Positions 10,536 through 18,970 of a DNA stretch of 64,000 bases are shown here, piece after piece. The position numbers and the translations under genes are program-made. Position 1 is the stretch's first letter. Every line of letters begins with the position of its first letter. The stretch is from Achromobacter pulmonis (lineage in GTDB: Bacteria; Pseudomonadota; Gammaproteobacteria; Burkholderiales; Burkholderiaceae_B): the NCBI RefSeq assembly GCF_002885955.2, contig NZ_POQS01000003.1:134763-198762 (forward strand), written 5' to 3'. The notes under the pieces are model-generated. The model was not told where the DNA came from and made no database searches. It was given only the letters and a program-made list of their open reading frames with translations.

Positions 10536-11924
10536 TCAGGCGGGGAGCGGCGGCTGCGAAGCCAGGGTTTTCGCCAATTCGCCGACGATGCGCTTGCGCC
10601 GTTCGCTGTCTTCGTAGTGTTCGCCCAGCGCCGACCACTCGGGCCGGCTGCGCGCTTCTTTCAGCGCTTCGGGCAGCGGGCCCTTGCGCCAGGCCTCGTC
10701 ATCCGGGCGGTCCAGCTGCAGCGGTTCGCGCGCGGCATGCCCGCGGCGCTCCAGCGCTTCGATCAACTGCCGCTGGCGCAGCGCCAGCAGGCGCAGCACG
10801 GCGTCGTCCACGCTCAGTTCGCGCCAGCCGCGCAGCTTGCCGGCCATGCGCTTGCCCAGTTTCTCCACGCCCTGCCACAGGCCGCCGGCGGCGGCCCCGA
10901 TCAGCATGCCGGTGCCCAGGCTCAGGCCGGCGCTGAGCAGGTCCACCGCGGCGCCCGCCATCGCGCCGGCGGCCGCGCCCATGCCCACCTGCACGCCCAT
11001 GTCTTTCAAGGCCTGCGGATGGAACAGATCCATGCCCCAGCGTTCGCCGGCCAGCGGCAGCGCATCGCCCGCAAAATCGGAACGACGGAAGTTGTAGAGC
11101 GCCAGCAGGGCTTCGACGCAGGCCTGCTCGCGCTGGCGCACCAGCGTGCGCAGGCGCTCGGAAGCGGCGGCCAGCGCCGCTTCGTCGCTGGCGCTGGCCA
11201 GGTGCAGCGCGGCCGCGTCGACCAGCAGGTCGGCCAGCATTTCGTAGGCGGCCGCGCGCCGCGCGCGGCGCTGCGCGGCCAGGCTGTCGGCCAGTTGCGC
11301 CAGCGCGCCGGCGTGGCGGTCCAGCAGCACCCCGAGCTTGGCGTACAGCTGTTGCTCGCCGTCCAGCGGCGGGGCGACGGTATCGAACTCCACCACCGCG
11401 TGCAGCCCCAGGCGGGCCATGGCGTCGCGCCATTCATCGGCGCGGTGCGCCGGCGCGTTGACGAAATTCAGCACCGGCAGCAGCGGCCGGCCGCAGGCGG
11501 CCAGGATGGCGAGTTCGTCGCGGTGCTTGCCGAGAACCGGATCGCGCGCGTCGATCACGTACAGCGCGGCGTCGCACTCCAGCATCTTGGCCAGCACCCG
11601 CGCTTCCTGTTCGTAGCGGCCATGCGCCTCGGGCGTGTCGAGAAAGCGGCGGATGCGCGCCGGGCCGTCCAGGCGTTCGCCGGGGCGGTCCAGCCGTTCC
11701 AGGTACTCCAGCAGCGAGATGCTGTCTTCCATGCCCGGGGTGTCGAACCATTCCAGCACCGCGCGCCCTTCCAGGCGCAGGCGGGCGCCTTCGACGTGGC
11801 GCGTGGTGCCGGGGCTGTCGGCGACCTCGCCGAAGCCGGTGTCGCGCGTCAGCGTGCGCAGCAGCGAGGTCTTGCCGGTGTTGGTGTGGCCGACCAGCGC
11901 GATCTTGATGAGGGCGTCAGCCAT
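10536..11924 (-). CDS. GTPase with C-terminal DUF3482 domain
   Basis: A 462-residue protein with an N-terminal Era/TrmE-like G domain: G1 GHTNTGKTS near residue 11, switch SPGTTRHVEG, G3 DTPGMED, and a G4-like NFVN. The C-terminal DUF3482 part has a Gly/Ala-rich hydrophobic stretch (GMGAAAGAMAGAAVDLL...GTGMLIGAAAGG) resembling a membrane-inserting glycine zipper. The function of this family is not known. ATG 11924 is used because GGAGG lies 6 nt upstream. It overlaps the end of the DUF2868 gene by 8 nt, so translation is probably coupled and the two proteins probably act together at the inner membrane. Confidence 0.85.
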   Translation of the reverse strand: MADALIKIALVGHTNTGKTSLLRTLTRDTGFGEVADSPGTTRHVEGARLRLEGRAVLEWFDTPGMEDSISLLEYLERLDRPGERLDGPARIRRFLDTPEAHGRYEQEARVLAKMLECDAALYVIDARDPVLGKHRDELAILAACGRPLLPVLNFVNAPAHRADEWRDAMARLGLHAVVEFDTVAPPLDGEQQLYAKLGVLLDRHAGALAQLADSLAAQRRARRAAAYEMLADLLVDAAALHLASASDEAALAAASERLRTLVRQREQACVEALLALYNFRRSDFAGDALPLAGERWGMDLFHPQALKDMGVQVGMGAAAGAMAGAAVDLLSAGLSLGTGMLIGAAAGGLWQGVEKLGKRMAGKLRGWRELSVDDAVLRLLALRQRQLIEALERRGHAAREPLQLDRPDDEAWRKGPLPEALKEARSRPEWSALGEHYEDSERRKRIVGELAKTLASQPPLPA

Positions 11925-13344
11925 CGCCGGCCTCCAGCCAGGCATAGGGCGCGGCCGACGACTGCACGACGGCCTGGGCCGGCAGACCCAGCGCCAGCAG
12001 GCGTTCGCGCCACAGCGGCGCGCGGCTGGCGACAGGGGCCTGCGCCGCTGGCGGGATCAGCCAGACGCGGGTCTGGGCCGCGTGCGCGGCCAGTTCCGCG
12101 ATCAGCGACAGCGTGCCGCGGTCGGGCGTCTGGCGCGCGTCGCAGGCGATCAGCAGGCGCGTGGCGGCGGTGTTGGCCAGCGCATCCAGCACGCGGTTGC
12201 GCTCCTCGCGGGTGTCCAGGTTGCCGGCCTGCTGCACCGCCGCCGGCACGTCCGCGGGCGGCCATTGCAGGTCCTGCGGCAGCTCCAGCCCCAGGATCAC
12301 GGGGCGGCCGTCCAGGGCGGGCGGCGGGGCCGCGCGCACCCGCGGCTCATGCAGCGGATCGACCGGGCGGTCGATGCCGCTGGACAGGGCGGGCGGCTCC
12401 AGCCGGTCGCGCAGCGCCGCGAATCCGGGCAGCGCGGGATCGATGCGCAGGCGGCGCAGCGCGCGCAACGCGGCGGCCGCGCACAGCGTCCCGGCCAGCA
12501 GGCGCGGCACGATGCCGTAGACCACCAGCACCCCGATCAGCCAGACCGACCACTGCACCTGCGCGTCGGCGGGCAGGACCTGGGCGCCGTCGCTGGCGCG
12601 CACCACCGCGGCGTCCGGCAGCGGAAAGCCGAGCTGCGCCGGCAGCCATCCCACGGCCTGCGTGAGCGTCACGAAGGTGTCGGGCGCCAGCAGCGTGGTG
12701 GCCCAGATGAAGCGGTAGCTGGCGGTGGACAGCACCGCCAGCAGCGCGGCCAGGGCCGCGCACAGGGCGGTCAGCCACAGCAGGTGGCTGACGGCGCCGA
12801 ACAGGCCGCGCAGCGCGCCGGCGCGGGCCAGCAGGTTCAGGAAGGCTTGCGGCACCAGCGCGCCGTCCGGGCCGCGGGCGAGCTTGCGCGTGGCCCACAG
12901 CCACAGTCGGCCCAGCCCGGTCGCGCTGGAGGCCTTGAACAGAAAACTCGCCAGCCACAGCAGGAAGGTCAGCGCGTGCAGGCCGAGCAAGGCGCCCAGC
13001 GCCCACAGCACGTTGACCGGGCGCGTGCCGTCTCCCAGCGCGCCGAGCGCGGCGGCGGCGCCGGAAACCGCGGCCAGCGCGAACAGCGCGGCCAGGATGG
13101 CCAGCGCGCTGCGCCGCCAGGCGTCGACCAGCGGGACGAGCTGCTCGCGTTGCGCCAGCAGCGCGGCGCGGGCCAGGATGCGGGCCGGCAGGCCGGCGTC
13201 CAGCTGGCGCACGCGGCGCACTGCGTCGGCGTCTTCCAGCGGGCCCCAGTGCGCTTCGCGCAGGCGGACGAGTTCGGCCAGCCAGTGCGCGCGCAGGCGG
13301 CTCGGATCGGCGGATTCAGGGTCGCGAGAGGTCGAAGACGGCAT
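11917..13344 (-). CDS. DUF2868 multi-pass membrane protein, partner of the DUF3482 GTPase
   Basis: A 475-residue integral membrane protein. A hydrophilic N-terminal ~85 residues is followed by hydrophobic segments near 83-105, 112-135, 185-215 and around 290, then a ~190-residue soluble C-terminal region with a Rossmann-like look (RPVILGLELP..., TRLLIACDARQTPD, VWLIPP). The family has no assigned function. It is the first gene of a two-gene unit with the GTPase, overlapping it by 8 nt. Confidence 0.82.
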   Translation of the reverse strand: MPSSTSRDPESADPSRLRAHWLAELVRLREAHWGPLEDADAVRRVRQLDAGLPARILARAALLAQREQLVPLVDAWRRSALAILAALFALAAVSGAAAALGALGDGTRPVNVLWALGALLGLHALTFLLWLASFLFKASSATGLGRLWLWATRKLARGPDGALVPQAFLNLLARAGALRGLFGAVSHLLWLTALCAALAALLAVLSTASYRFIWATTLLAPDTFVTLTQAVGWLPAQLGFPLPDAAVVRASDGAQVLPADAQVQWSVWLIGVLVVYGIVPRLLAGTLCAAAALRALRRLRIDPALPGFAALRDRLEPPALSSGIDRPVDPLHEPRVRAAPPPALDGRPVILGLELPQDLQWPPADVPAAVQQAGNLDTREERNRVLDALANTAATRLLIACDARQTPDRGTLSLIAELAAHAAQTRVWLIPPAAQAPVASRAPLWRERLLALGLPAQAVVQSSAAPYAWLEAGDG

Positions 13345-13422
13345 CGCGTCGGGGCAGGCGCGGTCAGGCCCTACGGGCGGTCCCCCATTGTAGACCGCGC
13401 GGCCGCGGAAACAGGGCCGGAA

Positions 13423-14316
13423 CTAGTGCGCCGTCCTGTGGGCGCTGCGGTACTGGCCGGGCGTGGCCCCGACCGCGTCGCGGAACACGCGCGCCAGGTG
13501 GCTGGCATTGCCGAAACCGCAGGCCTGGGCGATGCCGGCCAGGTCGCCCTTGCCGGCCGCCAGCAGCCCGCGTGCGCGCGCGATGCGCCTGGCCCGCACC
13601 CAGGCGTGCGGCGGTTCGCCGAAAGAGGCATGGAACATGCGGGCAAAGTGATAGGTCGACAGCGCGGCCACGCCGGCCAGCTGGTCCAGCGTGAGCGGTT
13701 CGGCCAGATGGGCCTCGACGTAGTCCATGACCCGGCGGCGCACGGCGGGCGCCAGGCCGCCCCGGGCCGGCGCGCCGGCCTTGCGCGCCACGCCCTGGTC
13801 GAGCAGGTGGTGCAGCACGGTCTCGGCGGCGCTGCTGGCCGCCAGGCGGTCGGCCGGCTGGTTCCAGTCGGTGCCCAGCAACTGCCGGCAGACGTCGATC
13901 AGCGACGCGTCCTGGATATAGGTGCGGTCGCGCAGCTCCAGCGTGCGCGGTTCGCGGTCCAGCCGCAGCACCGCCTCGCGCGCCAGGCGTTCGGGCGCGA
14001 TGTACAGGTGCAGGAAATGCACCGGATCGTTCATGCTCCAGCGCGAGTAATGCTCGGCCGGCAGCACGCAGAACTTGCCGGCGCCGCCGTGCAGCGCATC
14101 GTGGCCCAGGCGGAAGGACTTGTCGCCGCCGCGCAGGTAGAGCGACAGCGTGTGGTGGCCCGGCGCGTCGTAGCCCATGGTCTCGCAGGCGCTGCGCGAC
14201 CATTGCGAGATCGCCATGCCCTCGCCCAGCGTCACGGCGCGCGCCAGCCTCGCGGTGGAGCGCGACAGCGTGCGGAAAACGGAGAAGTCGGTCGGAGCCG
14301 ATGCGACGGGAGCCAT
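13423..14316 (-). CDS. AraC-family transcriptional regulator
   Basis: A 297-residue regulator with an N-terminal cupin-like sensor region (GYDAPGHHTLSLYLRGG) and a C-terminal double HTH of the AraC type (VMDYVEAHLAEPLTLDQLAGVAALSTYHFARMF and DLAGIAQACGFGNASHLARVFRDAVGATPGQYR). It is divergent from the DMT exporter gene, with about 130 bp between starts, so that exporter is its most likely target. The effector is unknown. Confidence 0.9.
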   Translation of the reverse strand: MAPVASAPTDFSVFRTLSRSTARLARAVTLGEGMAISQWSRSACETMGYDAPGHHTLSLYLRGGDKSFRLGHDALHGGAGKFCVLPAEHYSRWSMNDPVHFLHLYIAPERLAREAVLRLDREPRTLELRDRTYIQDASLIDVCRQLLGTDWNQPADRLAASSAAETVLHHLLDQGVARKAGAPARGGLAPAVRRRVMDYVEAHLAEPLTLDQLAGVAALSTYHFARMFHASFGEPPHAWVRARRIARARGLLAAGKGDLAGIAQACGFGNASHLARVFRDAVGATPGQYRSAHRTAH

Positions 14317-14445
14317 AGGATTGAAATGCTACTGCGATCTCGCGTGCGGCGCGCGCGCGAACCACCAAAAAACCGCAAGAAACGGCAATCCAAAACGCGC
14401 CCGGACGCGCATACTGGCCGTCCGTTTCTGCCGCAAGCCCTCAAC

Positions 14446-15345
14446 GTGAACCTGTTCCTGTATTTCCTCACCGTCGTCATCTGGGGCACCACCTGGATCG
14501 CCATCAAGTTGCAGCTGGGCGTGGTCGCCATACCGGTATCGATCTTCTACCGCTTCGCGCTGGCCGGATTGATCCTCTTCGGCGCCCTGCTGCTGACCCG
14601 CAAGCTGCAGCGGCTGGACCGTCGCGGCCACTGGCTGTGCGTCGGCCAGGGGCTGTGCCTGTTCTGCCTGAACTTCCTGTGCTTCTACACCGCCACGCAA
14701 TGGATACCCAGCGGCCTGGTGTCGGTGGTGTTTTCCGCGGCCACGCTGTGGAACGCGCTGAACGCCCGCCTGTGGTTCGGCACGCGCATCGCGCCGCGCG
14801 TGATGGTGGCCGGCGCGCTCGGCTGCTGCGGCCTGGTGCTGCTGTTCTGGCCGGAACTGGCCGGCCAGGAGGCCAGCCATGAAACCCTGCTGGGCCTGGG
14901 CTTCGCGCTGCTGGGCACGTTCTGCTTCTCCACCGGCAACATGCTGTCGTCCCTGCAGCAGCGCGCCGGCATCCGGCCGCTGACCGGCAATGCCTACAGC
15001 ATGCTGTACGGCGCGGCCATTCTGCTGGCCGGCTGCCTGGCCGCCGGCCTGCCCTTCGAGTTCGACGGCTCGGCCTCGTATGTGGGCGCCCTGCTGTACC
15101 TGGCCATTCCCGGCTCGGTGATCGGGTTCACCGCCTACCTGACGCTGGTCGGGCGCATGGGGCCGGCGCGCGCCGCGTACTGCACGGTGCTGTTTCCGGT
15201 CGTGGCGCTGAGCGTGTCGGCCTACGCCGAAGGCTATCACTGGACGCCCACGGCGCTGCTCGGCCTGGGCCTGGTGATGCTGGGCAACCTGCTCGTGTTC
15301 ACGAAATGGTCGCCCTTCGCGCGCCGCGCCGGGATTGCGTCCTAG
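14446..15345 (+). CDS. DMT-superfamily (EamA) transporter
   Basis: A 299-residue inner-membrane carrier with ten predicted helices in two EamA repeats. The first begins FLYFLTVVIWGTTWIAIKLQLG, the WG(S/T)T-type signature, and the second starts around LLGLGFALLGTFCFSTGNMLSS. It is probably an exporter of a metabolite or amino acid. No ATG fits the N-terminus, so I use GTG 14446, directly before the first helix; its ribosome site is weak. It is divergent from the AraC gene, which probably controls it. Confidence 0.85.
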   Translation: MNLFLYFLTVVIWGTTWIAIKLQLGVVAIPVSIFYRFALAGLILFGALLLTRKLQRLDRRGHWLCVGQGLCLFCLNFLCFYTATQWIPSGLVSVVFSAATLWNALNARLWFGTRIAPRVMVAGALGCCGLVLLFWPELAGQEASHETLLGLGFALLGTFCFSTGNMLSSLQQRAGIRPLTGNAYSMLYGAAILLAGCLAAGLPFEFDGSASYVGALLYLAIPGSVIGFTAYLTLVGRMGPARAAYCTVLFPVVALSVSAYAEGYHWTPTALLGLGLVMLGNLLVFTKWSPFARRAGIAS

Positions 15346-15369
15346 AAACTGGGTCGGGATTGAGTCCTA
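15330..15369. repeat. Short direct repeat spanning two convergent stop codons
   Basis: CGGGATTGCGTCCTA (15330-15344) recurs as CGGGATTGAGTCCTA (15355-15369), one mismatch in 15, with 10 bp between copies. The first copy holds most of the DMT-gene stop and the second holds the aminotransferase stop on the other strand. Confidence 0.6.
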
Positions 15370-16587
15370 AATGCTGCGCAACGCCTCCAGCAGCCGGTCG
15401 ATCTCCTCCGCGCTGGTCAGGTAGCTGACCGACGCCCGCGCGATCTGCGTCAGGCCGCGGGCCTGCATGTCCAGCGGCGTGTAGGGCACGCCGTTGCTGC
15501 CGATGGTCACGCCGCGTTCGGCCAGGGCGCGCTGCACCGATACGGCGTCGCGCCCCGCCATATTGAACGACACCAGCCCCGAGCGCTCGCGGCCTTGGTC
15601 CAGCACCGTGATGCCGGCGATGTCCTCCAGTTGGGCGCGCAGCGTCTCGGCCGCCGCGTCGATGCGCATGCGGATCGCGTCCACGCCGATATCCAGCGCT
15701 TCCTGCAAGGCGTTGGCCAGGCCGCAGCGCAGCGCCAGCGAGTTCTCGGCGGATTCCAGGCGCGCCGCGTCCTGGCGCAGCACCGGCTGGCCGTCGGCGC
15801 CCAGCGGCGCCGAATGCGTGTCGACGCAGGCCGGGATCAGCTTGTCCAGAAAGTCCCGCCGCACGTACAACAGGCCGGTGCCGCGCGGGCCGCGCAAGGC
15901 TTTGCGCCCCGCGCCGGACAGCACGTCGCAGCCGATCTCCGCCACGTCCACCGGCAACTGGCCGACGGCCTGGGCCGCGTCCACGAAGTAGGCGATGCCG
16001 TGGCGCCGCGCCACCTGTCCGATGGCGGCGGCCGGGTTGATGAGGCCGCCGTTGGCGGGCAGCCAGGTCAGCGCGATCAGGCGCACTCGCTCGTCCAGCA
16101 TGGCCTCCAGCGCCTGCGGGTCCGCGCAGCCGCTTTCGTCGGAAGGAATGGTCTCCACGATGGCGCCCGTGCGCTGCGCGGCCAGGCGCATGGCCGCCAG
16201 ATTGCCGCCCCATTCGTGGCGGCCGACCAGAATGCGGTCGCCGGGCCGCCAGGGTGGCAGCGCGGCGAAGGCCGCGCTCCAACCGGGCGAATTGCCGCCG
16301 GTCAGCGCGATCTCTTCCGGCTGCGCATTGAGCAGACGCGCCGCCAGCAGGCGGGCGCGCTCGGTCTGTTCGCGCGCGGCCACGCCGGCCTCCATCGGCC
16401 CCATCGTGGCTTCGCGCTGCAGATGCGCGTGGATGGCCTCCAGCGTGCCGGTCGAAGGCAGCGATGCGCCCGCATGGTTGAAGTGCACGGTGCTTCGCAG
16501 GCCCGGCGTCCGGGCGCGCAGCGATTCCAGGGTGGAGTCGGTAAGAAGGGAAGCAGTCTGAAGGGAAGCAGTCTGGGAGGCGGGCAT
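15367..16587 (-). CDS. PLP-dependent class V aminotransferase / cysteine desulfurase-like enzyme
   Basis: A 406-residue cytoplasmic PLP enzyme of the class V fold. It has the substrate-end motif HFNHAGASLPS, the cofactor Asp in FVDAAQAVGQLPVD, and the Schiff-base Lys in SGAGRKALRGPRGTG. This resembles isopenicillin-N epimerase-like and cysteine-desulfurase-like members rather than IscS, because no catalytic Cys loop is visible near the C-terminus. The substrate cannot be named. It converges on the DMT gene with 21 bp between stops. The N-terminus contains an in-frame 15-bp tandem duplication (see repeat). Confidence 0.85.
   Translation of the reverse strand: MPASQTASLQTASLLTDSTLESLRARTPGLRSTVHFNHAGASLPSTGTLEAIHAHLQREATMGPMEAGVAAREQTERARLLAARLLNAQPEEIALTGGNSPGWSAAFAALPPWRPGDRILVGRHEWGGNLAAMRLAAQRTGAIVETIPSDESGCADPQALEAMLDERVRLIALTWLPANGGLINPAAAIGQVARRHGIAYFVDAAQAVGQLPVDVAEIGCDVLSGAGRKALRGPRGTGLLYVRRDFLDKLIPACVDTHSAPLGADGQPVLRQDAARLESAENSLALRCGLANALQEALDIGVDAIRMRIDAAAETLRAQLEDIAGITVLDQGRERSGLVSFNMAGRDAVSVQRALAERGVTIGSNGVPYTPLDMQARGLTQIARASVSYLTSAEEIDRLLEALRSI
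16546..16575. repeat. Exact 15-bp tandem duplication in the aminotransferase N-terminus
   Basis: AAGGGAAGCAGTCTG occurs twice in direct succession. On the coding strand this gives the residues QTASLQTASL at about positions 5-14. The unit is a multiple of three, so copy-number change would not shift the frame. Confidence 0.85.
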
Positions 16588-16650
16588 GAAGGCTTCGGCG
16601 AGGCGGTGGAACCCTCATGCTATCGGTTGCGCGGCGTTCGTCCAAATGCA

Positions 16651-16678
16651 AAAGGCCCGCAACGAATTGCGGGCCTTT
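16651..16678 (-). terminator. Terminator downstream of tRNA-Asn
   Basis: A perfect 12-bp stem (16651-16662 with 16667-16678) closes a TTCG loop when read on the minus strand, followed by TTTT and an AT-rich stretch. It lies 15 bp after the CCA end of tRNA-Asn. Confidence 0.85.
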
Positions 16679-16693
16679 CAGTACTGCATTCTT

Positions 16694-16769
16694 TGGCTCC
16701 CCGAGCTGGGCTCGAACCAGCGACCTGCGGATTAACAGTCCGTCGCTCTACCGACTGAGCTATCGGGGA
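16694..16769 (-). tRNA. tRNA-Asn (anticodon GTT)
   Basis: A 76-nt cloverleaf on the minus strand: acceptor TCCCCGA pairs with TCGGGGA, the D loop contains AGCTCAGTCGGTAGA, the anticodon loop is CTGTTAA (anticodon GTT) and the T arm contains GGTTCGAGCC. The CCA end is encoded. A strong terminator follows. Confidence 0.97.
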
Positions 16770-16849
16770 ACAGGTAGAGGGGCCGAATTATGCACAAAAA
16801 ATGGAAAGAATGCAAAACGGGCCGGACGATGCAAGGTGCTTTTACATCA

Positions 16850-16878
16850 TTGCGATTGATAACTGTTCTTATTAATAT
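16850..16878 (+). promoter_or_regulatory. Promoter of the Crp/Fnr-type regulator gene
   Basis: TTGCGA (16850-16855) and TAATAT (16873-16878) are separated by 17 bp in an AT-rich stretch. Between them TTGATAACTGTTC starts like one half of an Fnr-type site but lacks a second half, so I do not call an operator. Confidence 0.55.
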
Positions 16879-16923
16879 AAGGCGCGTGCCGACGAGGTGC
16901 TACTACTCGCTACAGGAACCCCC

Positions 16924-17685
16924 ATGCATTCCTCATTCCTGAACAAGGCACTGCTAAGCTTCCCGGCGTTCAAGCAGGCCAACCGGAGCACCCTGGAGGC
17001 GCTCGCCTCGAGCGCGCGGCGCATGGTGCTATCACCCAAACAGCACTTGTTCCATATGGGCGAGGCCGCGGAACACTTCTTCTGGATCGAGCGCGGTGGC
17101 CTCATCATGTACCTGCCCAGCTACAACGGCGACGAGAAAGTCGTGCAGACGCTGGAAGGCGGCTGCCTGGTCGCCGCCACCGTCATGTTCTCAGACAACC
17201 GCGACTATCCGCTGTCCGCGCAGGCCAGCGCGCGCACCGTGCTTTACCGCCTGGACCGCGAGCCGCTGCTCGACATGGCGCGCCATTCGCCGGCCTTCGC
17301 CTATACGCTGCTGCAGATCGTCTCCAGCCACGTGGTGCACGCCATCAACCGCATCGATCTGCTGACCATCACCAACGCCACGCAGCGCCTGGTCACCTAT
17401 CTGCTGGACCTGTACCGCGAACACGGCAGCGCATGGATCACGCTGCCGGCCAGCCACGCCGTGCTGGCGCGCCAGCTCAACATGACGCCCGAAAACCTGT
17501 CGCGCACGCTGGGCGCGTTCCGGCGCGCCGGGCTGATCGGCGGACGCAATCGCGAACTGGTGCTGCTCGACGTCGACGCGATGTGCCGCCATGCGCGCCT
17601 GCCGCCGCCGGGGCCGAAGTTCGCCAGCCGCCACAGCGTGGCCGCGCAGGACAGCGCGCTGTTTCGCTGCTGCTCGCTGCACTGA
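16924..17685 (+). CDS. Crp/Fnr-family regulator, DNR/NnrR-like (probable nitric-oxide response)
   Basis: A 253-residue regulator with a cyclic-nucleotide-binding-like beta-roll (LFHMGEAAEHFFWIERGGLIMYLPSYNGDEKVVQTLEGG), a dimer helix (AFAYTLLQIVSSHVVHAINRIDLLTI) and a C-terminal winged HTH whose recognition helix reads NMTPENLSRTLGAFRRAGLI. The N-terminal cysteine cluster of Fnr is absent, as in DNR/NnrR regulators. ATG 16924 has AGGA 7-8 nt upstream; a GTG at 16897 in the same frame lacks a ribosome site. The gene converges on nnrS, a typical target of NO-sensing members of this family; the NO role is inferred from that. Confidence 0.87.
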   Translation: MHSSFLNKALLSFPAFKQANRSTLEALASSARRMVLSPKQHLFHMGEAAEHFFWIERGGLIMYLPSYNGDEKVVQTLEGGCLVAATVMFSDNRDYPLSAQASARTVLYRLDREPLLDMARHSPAFAYTLLQIVSSHVVHAINRIDLLTITNATQRLVTYLLDLYREHGSAWITLPASHAVLARQLNMTPENLSRTLGAFRRAGLIGGRNRELVLLDVDAMCRHARLPPPGPKFASRHSVAAQDSALFRCCSLH

Positions 17686-17695
17686 GGCCCGCGCT

Positions 17696-18970
17696 TCAGC
17701 AGCGCGTGCCGTGGCGCGACATCGGGCTGCGCTGCTTGCCCAGCGGTTCGGCGCAGCCCTGCTGTCCGTCGGTCCGCGGCCCGCACAGCACTGGCCACGC
17801 GTGCCACAGATAGGCCGCGAACACGCCGGTCCAGCCCAGGCCGGCGCCCAGCAGCAGCCATGACGCCCACGCGCCCAGCGCCGGCAGGCCGGCCGCGGCG
17901 CGCAGCAGGCCGGCCAGCGCCAGCACGGCGGCGGCCACGGGCACCCAGGGACGGCGATCCAGCCAGCGTCCCGCGTGTATGCGTCCGGCCAGGCTCATGA
18001 TGGTGAAGATGGACAAGCCCATCGCGCCGGCCATCAACACATGGCGTCCCGACGACGCCGGCGCCAGTCCGGTCAGCCACGCCAGCCCCATCGCGCCGTA
18101 GCCCAGCGCGACCAGCCAGTAGCTGGCATACAGCATCAGCGCCCAGCGCGTGAAAAGCGCCTTGCCGATATGCCAGTCGTTGAGCAGGTTGAGCATGGCT
18201 GCCGCCGCCGCCAGCGCGGTCCAGCCGGTCACCGGCCCGCCGCCCAGCAGCCATTGCGCCACACTGCAGGCCGCGATGCAGAACACCGCCAGATGCCTGC
18301 GCGGCGGACGCGCCACGTAGCCGGCCAGCCCGGGCGGCGGCGCGCCGGGGCGGCCCGCTTCGATATAGCCGTTGACCACGTTCATGGATACGCGGCTGCC
18401 GGCCAGCACGATCAGAATCATCATCAGGTCTACGCCCACGTGCAGCCAGGCCAGCGCGTCCGCCTGCCGCAGCAGGGCCGTGAAATAGCCCGCCTGCGCC
18501 GCGCCCAGCGCGCCCAGCGCCCAGGCGAAGCCCAGGTGGCTGCGCGCCGGATCGCGCCACAGCGCCGGCGCCAGCCGCAGCAGCAGCGCCAGCACGAACG
18601 CCAGATTGCAGACGCCCGCCAGCACCACGCCGCTGCCGCCGGGCAGCCATTGCGCGGCCGCGTAGGCCACCCGCGCCGCCAGCCACAGCCCGGCCAGCGC
18701 CGCCAGCACGCCGGGCCGCGGCGGCGCGGCGCCCGTGAACTCCGGCACCGCCGTCAACAGAAACCCCGCTACCGCCGCCATGCCGAATCCGTACAGCAGT
18801 TCATGGCCATGCCAGAGCAAGACGCCGCCGGGCGGCCGCCAGCCGTCCAGCCCGGGCAGCGCGGACTGCAGCGCCAGCAGCCAGATCGCCAGGAACAGCA
18901 CCGCGCTCGCGGTGGTCAGTACGAAGAACGGCCGAAAGCCGCAGCTGAACAGAGGATGCCGCAGGTTCAT
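17696..18970 (-). CDS. nnrS: NnrS-family haem-copper membrane protein
   Basis: A 424-residue inner-membrane protein with about twelve hydrophobic helices. It has the NnrS hallmarks: FSCGFRPFFVL near the N-terminus, the His pair LLWHGHELLYGF near residue 52-63, SRVSMNVVNGYIEAG, and FTIMSLAGRIHAGR. NnrS binds haem and copper and is linked to relief of nitric-oxide stress in other bacteria. The start overlaps the stop of the ABC ATPase gene (ATGA), so it is translated with the transporter. This operon linkage under a Fur-like box is notable. Confidence 0.9.
   Translation of the reverse strand: MNLRHPLFSCGFRPFFVLTTASAVLFLAIWLLALQSALPGLDGWRPPGGVLLWHGHELLYGFGMAAVAGFLLTAVPEFTGAAPPRPGVLAALAGLWLAARVAYAAAQWLPGGSGVVLAGVCNLAFVLALLLRLAPALWRDPARSHLGFAWALGALGAAQAGYFTALLRQADALAWLHVGVDLMMILIVLAGSRVSMNVVNGYIEAGRPGAPPPGLAGYVARPPRRHLAVFCIAACSVAQWLLGGGPVTGWTALAAAAAMLNLLNDWHIGKALFTRWALMLYASYWLVALGYGAMGLAWLTGLAPASSGRHVLMAGAMGLSIFTIMSLAGRIHAGRWLDRRPWVPVAAAVLALAGLLRAAAGLPALGAWASWLLLGAGLGWTGVFAAYLWHAWPVLCGPRTDGQQGCAEPLGKQRSPMSRHGTRC

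Noticed and set aside
11635-14445. Long plus-strand extension upstream of the DMT transporter start
   Set aside because: It is antisense to the GTPase, DUF2868 and AraC genes; only the part from GTG 14446 resembles a transporter.
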